Source: Anaerolineales bacterium UBA4823 (GTDB lineage Bacteria; Chloroflexota; Anaerolineae; Anaerolineales; UBA4823). From it: DNA of 5,007 bases. Within the stretch, counting starts at the first letter, position 1, and each line of letters opens with the position of its first letter. The notes beneath the pieces are model-generated. The model saw nothing but the letters and a program-made list of their open reading frames with translations. It had not been told where the DNA came from and made no database searches. Location: positions 1-5,007 of the forward strand of contig DHFN01000226.1 in the NCBI GenBank assembly GCA_002402275.1, read 5' to 3'. This document shows positions 1 through 5,007 of this stretch, piece after piece. A program made the position numbers and the translations under genes.

Positions 1-348
1 CTACGCATAAATCACCAAGATATCCAAACTGTAAACAGTCGACCGGTCATATTATTACGCGATCACGTATTGCCGGTCATCAAGATGGAAGAAGTTTTTA
101 AAATTAACGGACGAACCAACGGCAGGCCTGAAGGACAAAATTCCTATGTAGTGGTGGTACGCTCGGGGAAAACCCAAGTAGGGCTCATTGTCGATAAATT
201 AATTGGCGAGCAGGAAGTTGTCGTTAAATCGCTAAGCACGGTTATCGGAGAAATTCCCGGTATCTCCAGCGCCGCCATATTAGGCGATGGGCAGGTAACC
301 TTGATTATAGATGTACAAAGTTTATTCAAATTGGTGTCCGTCCGTTAG
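1..348 (+). CDS. cheA: Chemotaxis histidine kinase CheA, C-terminal fragment (5' end outside window)
   Basis: The reading frame is open from base 1 to the TAG at 346-348 and gives the last 115 residues of a longer protein. What is visible is a CheW-like (P5) regulatory domain, the part of CheA that docks with CheW and the receptor tips. Family marks are LLRDHVLPVIKMEEVF (visible residues 18-33), then VGLIVDKLIGEQEVVVK (60-76) and ILGDGQVTLIIDV (93-105). The GDG-V-x-L-I-x-D-V ending is typical of CheA rather than free-standing CheW, where this stretch is usually less conserved. The phosphotransfer, dimerisation and ATPase domains would lie upstream and cannot be checked. An internal ATG at 85 is not a start, because the domain clearly begins before it. 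The gene is followed by cheC after 39 bases. A long CheW, or a CheV lacking its receiver, is a less likely alternative. Confidence 0.9.
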   Translation, partial: LRINHQDIQTVNSRPVILLRDHVLPVIKMEEVFKINGRTNGRPEGQNSYVVVVRSGKTQVGLIVDKLIGEQEVVVKSLSTVIGEIPGISSAAILGDGQVTLIIDVQSLFKLVSVR

Positions 349-373
349 CATCATTACCTTGTAGAAAAATTAC

Positions 374-380
374 GAGGAGA
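374..380 (+). promoter_or_regulatory. Ribosome binding site of cheC
   Basis: GAGGAGA lies 7 bases before the ATG at 388. It is a strong Shine-Dalgarno match in the 39-base cheA-cheC gap and fixes the cheC start. The rest of that gap (349-387) shows no hairpin or other signal. Confidence 0.8.
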
Positions 381-387
381 CATTTTT

Positions 388-996
388 ATGACTAACTCAT
401 CCCAACAATTTGACGAAGAACTGCATTCCTTGTTAGTTGTTATGGCAAAGGAAGGAATACTCAATGCCGCAAAAGGAATGTCGGACATGGTTGGTGAACA
501 ACTCACCGTGAGCCAGCCATTGGTTAAACGTATACCAATCCGTGAGATTCCAAATTTGCTCGGTGGCCCCGAAGCAGAAGCCGTAGGGATATACCTGCGT
601 GTTGAGGGACAAATCGGCGGCCAAATGATGCTGGTAGTACCCTACCCCAAAGCCCTGGAACTAGTGGATCTCATGATGAGTGTACCTATCGGAACTACCC
701 AAACCTTGGGCTCCATAGAACGTTCAGCACTGCAAGAATTAGGCAACCTAACCGGATCTTTTTTTCTTAACGCCGTAGCCGCTACCACAGGACTGAATTC
801 TCGGCCTTCTCCCCCAGCAGTGCTGGTCGATATGATAGGCGCTATTATCGATATCATCCTAGCAACCTCCGATACCCTGAGCGAAACCGTTTTAATGCTT
901 CAAGCCAAATTCATGCGCGATGGGCGCGAAGCTGATGCAGATTTTTGGATTATTCCCGATCGAAACACGATAGAAAATATGGTCAATAGAGAATAA
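388..996 (+). CDS. cheC: CheC-family CheY-P phosphatase
   Basis: This 202-residue protein is the usual length for CheC, which removes phosphate from CheY-P and, in Bacillus, also binds and restrains the deamidase CheD. The CheC/CheX/FliY family uses a helix with the pattern (D/S)xxxExxN followed about 22 residues later by Pro. The second copy is intact: S113, E117 and N120 in SALQELGN, then P143. The first copy, near AKEGILNAAKG (residues 20-30), is degenerate. E22 is four residues from N26 instead of three, and no Pro falls at the expected distance. The protein therefore appears to have one working site, whereas CheC of Thermotoga and Bacillus carries two. The C-terminal part (about 143-190) has the alternating hydrophobic strands expected of the fold. 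The start is well supported by GAGGAGA. It stands directly before cheD, as expected for partners. No membrane segment is seen. Confidence 0.92.
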   Translation: MTNSSQQFDEELHSLLVVMAKEGILNAAKGMSDMVGEQLTVSQPLVKRIPIREIPNLLGGPEAEAVGIYLRVEGQIGGQMMLVVPYPKALELVDLMMSVPIGTTQTLGSIERSALQELGNLTGSFFLNAVAATTGLNSRPSPPAVLVDMIGAIIDIILATSDTLSETVLMLQAKFMRDGREADADFWIIPDRNTIENMVNRE

Positions 997-1002
997 GCCC
1001 GC

Positions 1003-1488
1003 ATGGAAAAAATCATTACAGTTGGATTAGGCGAATATGCGGTAAGTCAAGACCCGGAAGAGATATTGGTTGCTTATGGGTTAGGGTCTTGTGTTGGAAT
1101 TGGAATGTACGATCAACGGATTAATTTGGCTGGTTTATTGCATGCCTTATTACCAATTCATCCGATGGGATCAGCAGACCAACAATCCCGTTATGTTGAC
1201 ACGGGAATCAAACTACTGCTCGAAGAGATGGGTAAAAAAGGTGCAGATCGTTCCCGATTGATCGTCCGTATAGCAGGCGGTGCCAATATGTTGGTTGCAC
1301 CTGGTTTTACCGGTTCCTTTAACATCGGTACCCGAAACATAGAAGCGGCATACTCCACTTTATATTCGTTAAAAATGCCCATTGCCGGAAAAGAGGTTGG
1401 CGGTACAACGGGACGAACAGTCAAGTTTTATGTAAAAGATGGCAGAATGACCATTCGTAGTATCGGAAATCAGGAAAGAGAAGTTTGA
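1003..1488 (+). CDS. cheD: Chemoreceptor glutamine deamidase CheD
   Basis: This 161-residue protein is of normal CheD length. CheD hydrolyses specific glutamine side chains on methyl-accepting chemotaxis proteins to glutamate, which matures them, and its activity is tuned by CheC. The catalytic motif is GLGSCVGIGMYD, with the nucleophile C30 and the paired H47 in LLHALLP. Further family marks are AGGANM (91-96), FNIGTRN (106-112) and VGGTTGR (132-138). The residue six before the cysteine, usually Thr in the characterised Thermotoga protein, is A24 here. The gene starts 6 bases after the cheC stop, and the Shine-Dalgarno is poor (AGAGAA inside the end of cheC), so translation may be coupled to cheC. 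That would fit a fixed ratio of the two partners. Function is confident from family membership; whether the A24 change alters rate is unknown. Confidence 0.95.
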   Translation: MEKIITVGLGEYAVSQDPEEILVAYGLGSCVGIGMYDQRINLAGLLHALLPIHPMGSADQQSRYVDTGIKLLLEEMGKKGADRSRLIVRIAGGANMLVAPGFTGSFNIGTRNIEAAYSTLYSLKMPIAGKEVGGTTGRTVKFYVKDGRMTIRSIGNQEREV

Positions 1489-1508
1489 GCACTCATTATT
1501 CATCAAGT

Positions 1509-1515
1509 AAAGGAG
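1509..1515 (+). promoter_or_regulatory. Ribosome binding site of cheY
   Basis: AAAGGAG lies 9 bases before the ATG at 1525. It is one of the strongest Shine-Dalgarno matches in the window, which fits the need for CheY in excess over the other soluble components. It sits in a 36-base gap after cheD that holds nothing else recognisable. Confidence 0.8.
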
Positions 1516-1524
1516 TAATCAAGG

Positions 1525-1881
1525 ATGGCCAAAATTTTGGTTGTTGACGATGCAGAGTTCTTGCGAGTAAGAATTTCAAAAATGCTCAGCGGTGAAGGGC
1601 ATGATATTTTGGAAGCAGAAAACGGTTTGAAAGCTATCGAAACATATAAGGCTTCCAAACCCGATCTGGTGTTAATGGATATCACCATGCCGGAAATGGA
1701 TGGGCTTGCTGCACTGAAGGAAATTAAAAGCTTCGATCCAGGTGCACGGGTAGTAATGCTTACCGCTCTTGGTCAGGAATCGGTCGTGTTACAAGCTATT
1801 AAATCCGGCTCGCGTGATTTTGTCGTAAAACCCTTCGAAAAGGAACGCGTTTTAAGTGCAATATCCAAGCTGCTTGGTTGA
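1525..1881 (+). CDS. cheY: Single-domain response regulator CheY
   Basis: This 118-residue protein is a receiver domain and nothing more. It would take phosphate from CheA and carry the signal to the flagellar switch or other motility motor. The acidic pocket is D8 and D9, the phospho-acceptor is D52 in LVLMDITMPEMDG, the switch Thr is T80 in MLTALG, and the conserved Lys is K102 in DFVVKPF. The aromatic switch position, Tyr in the enterobacterial protein, is F99. All catalytic residues are present, so it should be phosphorylatable. A stand-alone receiver could serve another output, but its place between cheD and cheB, among genes for its kinase and phosphatases, makes CheY the clear reading. 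The start is fixed by AAAGGAG and by the usual short lead before the first strand. No output domain follows; the TGA is at 1879-1881. Confidence 0.93.
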   Translation: MAKILVVDDAEFLRVRISKMLSGEGHDILEAENGLKAIETYKASKPDLVLMDITMPEMDGLAALKEIKSFDPGARVVMLTALGQESVVLQAIKSGSRDFVVKPFEKERVLSAISKLLG

Positions 1882-1911
1882 TATAAAACAGTAATCCAAT
1901 TTTATTGGTAG

Positions 1912-2997
1912 ATGATTCAAATCGAAAGAAAAGTGCTGCAAATGAAAACAACTCAAGACATGAAGACACCCATTCGGATTTTGATTGTTGACGATTCAGC
2001 ATATATGCGCTTCACCATCGCTAAACGGTTAGGTGAAATACCCGGATTCCAGGTGGTGGGTTCTGCCCGAGATGGAGTCGAAGCATTGGACTTGATCCCA
2101 AAATTCAACCCGGATGTGATTACCCTAGATGTGGAAATGCCTCGATTGGACGGATTATCCACATTAAGAGAGATCATGTCTACCAACCCCCGCCCCACCA
2201 TTATGGTCAGCAGTTTAACGACCGAAGGTGCCAGGGAAACGGTTCAAGCGCTTACCTTGGGTGCTGTAGATTTTGTGGCAAAACCCAGCTCTAAAGCCAA
2301 TATCGAGGCAATCATGGATGATTTGGTGGTGAAAATTCAACGGGCAGCAAAGGCAAAGGTATATCCTATTACAGCTAAGTGGCGGAAAGAAATAACAGAA
2401 GAAAATAATCCTACCAAAAAAACCCGCCCTTATTCCAAAGCCGATAAAGTAGTTGTCATTGGAGCTTCAACAGGTGGACCACGCGCCTTGAGTACAGTAA
2501 TCCCCCAAATACCGAGTGACCTTCCCGCTACCTATTTGATCGTTCAGCATATGCCGGTAGGATTTACGCACTCCCTGGCAGAACGACTGAATAATATCTC
2601 GAATATCGAGATTCGCGAGGCAGCGCCGGGCGACACGCTTGAAGTAGGACGAGGATTGTTGGCGCCGGGCGGATTTCACATGGTCTTAGACGAAAACAAT
2701 TGCATCTCCCTCAATCAAAACCCAACTGTCCATGGCGTGCGCCCTGCCATCGATATCACCATGATCTCGGCAGCTCAAAAATTCGGCGCCTCTACTATCG
2801 GGATTGTTCTTACAGGTATGGGAACTGATGGTACAAACGGTTCGGCATTAATCCACAGCTCCGGAGGCTATGTTATTGCTGAAGATGAATCCACTTGTGT
2901 GGTTTGGGGAATGCCGCGCAGCGTCCAAGAAGCAGGTGTTGCCGATGCCATTGCCCCTCTTCCGGAAATTGCCAATACCCTGCAAAAGGTGTTCTAA
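1912..2997 (+). CDS. cheB: Receptor methylesterase/deamidase CheB
   Basis: CheB removes methyl groups from receptor glutamates when phosphorylated by CheA, giving negative feedback. An N-terminal receiver has D27, D28, phospho-acceptor D73 in TLDVEMPRLDG, S100/S101 and K124 in DFVAKP. A linker of about 50 polar, Lys-rich residues (about 128-178) follows. The C-terminal methylesterase domain has the catalytic triad S186 in IGASTGGP, H213 in VQHMP and D306 in LTGMGTDG. All residues for both domains are present. The start is uncertain. The ATG at 1912 has no Shine-Dalgarno at useful distance. The ATG at 1942 gives 351 residues and has a weak purine run (AAAGAAAAG, about 1925-1933) before it, and one at 1960 is also possible. 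Residue numbers here use 1912. The gene ends in a TAATG overlap with cheR, so the opposing enzymes are probably translationally coupled. Confidence 0.95.
   Translation: MIQIERKVLQMKTTQDMKTPIRILIVDDSAYMRFTIAKRLGEIPGFQVVGSARDGVEALDLIPKFNPDVITLDVEMPRLDGLSTLREIMSTNPRPTIMVSSLTTEGARETVQALTLGAVDFVAKPSSKANIEAIMDDLVVKIQRAAKAKVYPITAKWRKEITEENNPTKKTRPYSKADKVVVIGASTGGPRALSTVIPQIPSDLPATYLIVQHMPVGFTHSLAERLNNISNIEIREAAPGDTLEVGRGLLAPGGFHMVLDENNCISLNQNPTVHGVRPAIDITMISAAQKFGASTIGIVLTGMGTDGTNGSALIHSSGGYVIAEDESTCVVWGMPRSVQEAGVADAIAPLPEIANTLQKVF
2984..2991 (+). promoter_or_regulatory. Ribosome binding site of cheR inside the end of cheB
   Basis: AAAAGGTG lies 5 bases before the cheR ATG at 2997 and encodes Lys-Val near the C terminus of CheB. 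It decides the cheR start at 2997 rather than an upstream in-frame ATG at 2895, which lies deep within cheB and would add a Cys/Pro-rich stretch foreign to the family. Confidence 0.6.
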
Positions 2998-3797
2998 TGG
3001 AACTCGAAACCTATGTACAAATAAAAACCACAGTAAAAAAATTACTAAATCTCGACCTCGACCATTACAAAGACGAGCAGATGAAAAGGCGTTTGGATTC
3101 CTGGCTGGTGCGCAATGGCGCTAAAACCTGGGATGAATATTTCATCCGTATCCGTAAAGATCCCAAAGAACTGACACGTTTCCGTGATTATCTCACCATC
3201 AATGTATCGTCTTTCTTTCGTGATCCGGACCGGTGGCAAAGTTTAAAAGAGACCATCATTCCGCGATTATTCAAGGAAGCTCGTCAAAAGAATCCCCATA
3301 ACCCCACATTGCACATTTGGAGCGCCGGTTGCTCTATTGGCGCAGAGCCTTATACACTGGCGATGTTATTGGATGATGTATCTGCTTACCATAACCATGA
3401 AATTTTAGCGACCGATTTCGATAAGGGCGCTTTACTCAAAGCTCAGAATCGAGGACCTTATACTACCGATGAAATTCAAAATCTTACGGCATCACAAAAA
3501 ATTAATTATCTTCAGCCAGGTGGTCCTCCTTATTATGTCTCCGAAAAAATAGCCAAAAGGGTGAAGTTCGAAGAACACAACCTGTTAGAAGACCCTTTTC
3601 CGCAAAATATGGATTTAATCGTTTGCAGGAATGTGGTTATATATTTTACAGGCGCTACGAAAGATATACTTTATCGAAAATTTCGAGATGCATTGCGAAC
3701 CGGCGGCATCCTCTTCGTTGGTGCCACTGAAATCGTCCCTCGACCACAAGAAATAGGGTTAAAAGGATGCGGAATTTCCTTTTATGAAAAGGTGTAA
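2997..3797 (+). CDS. cheR: Chemoreceptor methyltransferase CheR
   Basis: This 266-residue enzyme uses S-adenosylmethionine to methylate glutamates on chemoreceptors, opposing CheB. The N-terminal helical domain (about 1-75) ends in INVSSFFRDPDRW (68-80), the counterpart of the family's TNxTxFFR segment. The SAM-binding domain starts with WSAGCSIGAEPYTLAM (108-123) and has D140 in ILATDFD, which would hold the ribose. It ends with DLIVCRNVVIYF (206-217), the classic CheR segment. The loop before YYVSEKIAKRV (179-189) looks short compared with the enterobacterial protein, which suggests a form that does not need a receptor-tail pentapeptide. The start at 2997 overlaps the cheB stop by one base and gives the normal family length. 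No tetratricopeptide or other fused domain is present. HDOD follows after 3 bases. Confidence 0.95.
   Translation: MELETYVQIKTTVKKLLNLDLDHYKDEQMKRRLDSWLVRNGAKTWDEYFIRIRKDPKELTRFRDYLTINVSSFFRDPDRWQSLKETIIPRLFKEARQKNPHNPTLHIWSAGCSIGAEPYTLAMLLDDVSAYHNHEILATDFDKGALLKAQNRGPYTTDEIQNLTASQKINYLQPGGPPYYVSEKIAKRVKFEEHNLLEDPFPQNMDLIVCRNVVIYFTGATKDILYRKFRDALRTGGILFVGATEIVPRPQEIGLKGCGISFYEKV
3787..3794 (+). promoter_or_regulatory. Ribosome binding site of the HDOD gene inside the end of cheR
   Basis: AAAAGGTG lies 6 bases before the ATG at 3801 and encodes the final Lys-Val of CheR. The same nine bases (AAAAGGTGT) serve the same purpose at the cheB/cheR junction. Confidence 0.6.
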
Positions 3798-3800
3798 CGC

Positions 3801-4649
3801 ATGAACAGCACACTGGACAAACTAATCGCACAGATCGGTGAATTACCTCCTCTCCCCGTGGTAACCCAAAAGGCTTTGGATGTGATCCGCGACCCCAATT
3901 CAAGCATGGGAGATCTGGCAAAAATCCTATCGATGGATGAGGCAATGACCAGTTTGGTACTGCGATGGGTCAATTCTGCCTATTATGGGTTAAAGTACCC
4001 AGTGTCTACCGTTCAACAAGCCGTCACTTTCTTAGGCCAGAGAACATTACACAGCCTAGTATTAGCGGCGTCAGTCGCTTCGTTATTAGACCGCTCAGCG
4101 CCTGGATATGCCCTGGAAAGAGGCGAACTTTGGCGGCATTCGATTGGTGTTGCAGCCGGGGCTCGATTGATTGCTGCAAAATTCGGGCAGCGCATTGCTG
4201 AAGAAGCTTATCATGCCGGCTTGCTATGTGATATCGGAAAATTAGCATTTGAAGTACTCCTACGCAACGTCGATACAAGCACCGAAGAATGGCAAGGAGA
4301 TTTCAGAGAAATGGAATACATTCATTATGGCGTTGATCATGCCACACTGGGTGCAGAAATGGCTCGAAGGTGGCGCTTACCCAATACCCTGGTAGATGCT
4401 ATCGCCCATCACCACAACCCTTCAGAAGCTGAAGAAGGCTTCTTGTTAGCTGCAGCCGTGCATGTTGCCGATGCGGCTGCCATGTCTTTAGGAATTGGAA
4501 TCGGCAAGGATGGCCTTCAATATATTTTAGATGAAGCAGCTTGTGAAAAGGTTGGCTGGTCGGATAGTATGTTCAACGATTTGTCAGCTCGGATTATCCC
4601 CTTTGTGGAAGAGGCTGACCAATACATCCGGGCGAGGAGAAAATCATGA
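3801..4649 (+). CDS. HDOD-domain signalling protein with altered HD motif
   Basis: This 282-residue protein is an almost full-length HDOD domain, a relative of HD phosphohydrolases found in many bacterial signalling proteins. The N-terminal signature is clear: LPPLPVVTQKALDVIRDP (15-32), then a helix ending in RWVNSAYYG (55-63), then AVTFLG (74-79). The HD-like core follows with H113 in RHSIG, H138 in HAGLL, H180 in DHATLGAEMA and H203-H205. The signature HD pair is C143-D144 in LLCDIGK, so the metal-binding His is replaced by Cys. Loss of metal or catalysis is likely, which agrees with the view that most HDOD proteins act as binding or regulatory modules. No receiver, GGDEF or EAL domain is attached. 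It starts 3 bases after cheR and overlaps cheX by ATGA, so it is co-translated with chemotaxis genes. A role in the chemotaxis pathway is inferred from position only; the biochemical function is unknown. Confidence 0.88.
   Translation: MNSTLDKLIAQIGELPPLPVVTQKALDVIRDPNSSMGDLAKILSMDEAMTSLVLRWVNSAYYGLKYPVSTVQQAVTFLGQRTLHSLVLAASVASLLDRSAPGYALERGELWRHSIGVAAGARLIAAKFGQRIAEEAYHAGLLCDIGKLAFEVLLRNVDTSTEEWQGDFREMEYIHYGVDHATLGAEMARRWRLPNTLVDAIAHHHNPSEAEEGFLLAAAVHVADAAAMSLGIGIGKDGLQYILDEAACEKVGWSDSMFNDLSARIIPFVEEADQYIRARRKS
4634..4640 (+). promoter_or_regulatory. Ribosome binding site of cheX
   Basis: GAGGAGA lies 5 bases before the ATG at 4646, inside the last codons of the HDOD gene. It repeats the heptamer used for cheC and confirms the cheX start despite the ATGA overlap. 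Confidence 0.75.
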
Positions 4650-5007
4650 ACGTTAAAATTCTCAATCCTTTTCTCGAAGCCGCCGCAGAAGTTGTGGCAA
4701 CCGAGTGCCAAACGAAAGTTACCCGTGGCAATCTAACCCTGCAAAAATCTGCAATGACGGCAGATGAGGTTACCGTTCTCATCAGCCTGATTGGAAAGGT
4801 TCAAGGGGTGGCGTTATATGGAATGTCAGTCCAAACCGGTTTGGGATTAGTGTCAAGGGTGATGGGACAAACTTTCGCCGAATTCGATAGCCTAGCCCAA
4901 AGCGGCGTAGCGGAATTGGGCAATGTAATTTCAGGTCGCGCAACCGTGAAATTATCTCAGGCTGGTTTTACAGCGGATATATCACCACCTACCCTCATCC
5001 TTGGTAG
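4646..5007 (+). CDS. cheX: CheX-family CheY-P phosphatase, partial (3' end outside window)
   Basis: The frame opens at the ATG of an ATGA overlap with the HDOD gene and stays open to the window edge, giving 120 residues. CheX proteins are usually about 150-160 residues, so perhaps 30-40 are missing. The N terminus VKILNPFLEAAAEVV (3-17) is the typical CheX opening helix. Residues 86-93 (SGVAELGN) give the phosphatase pattern SxxxExxN, with E90 and N93 as the expected catalytic pair. GFTADISPPTLILG (107-120) is the strand and Pro-rich turn that follows in the family. CheX dephosphorylates CheY-P as a dimer and has one active helix per chain, unlike two-site CheC. It is therefore a second phosphatase of the same family as the CheC encoded at the left of the window. 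A CheC-like paralogue is the main alternative, but the N terminus and single motif favour CheX. Confidence 0.88.
   Translation, partial: MNVKILNPFLEAAAEVVATECQTKVTRGNLTLQKSAMTADEVTVLISLIGKVQGVALYGMSVQTGLGLVSRVMGQTFAEFDSLAQSGVAELGNVISGRATVKLSQAGFTADISPPTLILG

Noticed and set aside
1..348. Left-edge fragment as a free-standing CheW
   Set aside because: The ILGDGQVTLIIDV ending and the VGLIVDKLIGEQEVVVK segment match the CheA regulatory domain better, and the frame is open to the window edge.
1896..1908. CCAAT-TTT-ATTGG inverted repeat as an intrinsic terminator
   Set aside because: The stem has only five pairs, is AT-rich and is not followed by a run of T. A terminator here would also cut the operon in the middle.
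1882..1911. TATAAA (1882-1887) in the cheY-cheB gap as a -10 promoter element
   Set aside because: No -35-like hexamer stands at a suitable distance upstream, the region is AT-rich, and the genes are tightly packed. It gives no real support for a separate promoter.
2895..2996. Upstream in-frame extension of cheR from the ATG at 2895
   Set aside because: It overlaps the end of cheB by about 100 bases, encodes a Cys/Pro/Arg-rich stretch unlike any CheR, and the ATG at 2997 has a purine-rich site and gives the normal family length.
3655..3973. Minus-strand open frames across the cheR-HDOD junction
   Set aside because: They lie opposite well-supported genes, have low-complexity or Cys-rich translations with no family resemblance, and lack ribosome binding sites. 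They are shadows of the + strand genes.

Overview
The window is a compact stretch of a bacterial chemotaxis operon. Every supported gene lies on the + strand. In order they are the 3' end of cheA, cheC, cheD, cheY, cheB, cheR, an HDOD-domain gene, and the 5' part of cheX, which runs off the right edge. Gaps between genes are at most 39 bases, and two junctions overlap (TAATG for cheB/cheR, ATGA for HDOD/cheX). I saw no convincing internal promoter or terminator, so the region looks like one co-transcribed unit that begins upstream and continues downstream. No stretch over 300 bases lacks a gene. I saw no RNA genes, mobile elements, CRISPR arrays or long repeats.

The genes make up the soluble control layer of a chemoreceptor array. 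CheA is the receptor-coupled kinase, of which only the C-terminal CheW-like domain is seen. CheY is a stand-alone response regulator. CheR and CheB add and remove methyl groups on receptors. CheD is a receptor glutamine deamidase whose usual partner is CheC. CheC and CheX are related phosphatases of phosphorylated CheY. The set therefore has methylation, deamidation and two CY-P phosphatases, as in Bacillus or Thermotoga, and unlike the CheZ-based enterobacterial design. An HDOD protein sits between cheR and cheX and is the least expected member.

Organism: CheC, CheD and CheX together, moderate GC by eye, and Gly/Ala-rich purine Shine-Dalgarno sites (GAGGAGA, AAAGGAG) point to a non-proteobacterial flagellated or chemotactic bacterium. 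A Chloroflexota (Anaerolineae-like), Firmicutes or spirochaete-type lineage are all possible. I lean weakly to Chloroflexota from overall protein character, but the window alone does not settle it.

I do not see a wholly new system here. The points worth a second look are residue-level departures: an HD-to-CD change in the HDOD protein, a CheC with only one intact phosphatase motif, and a CheD lacking the usual active-site threonine. The pairing of CheC with CheX around an HDOD gene in one operon is also notable.
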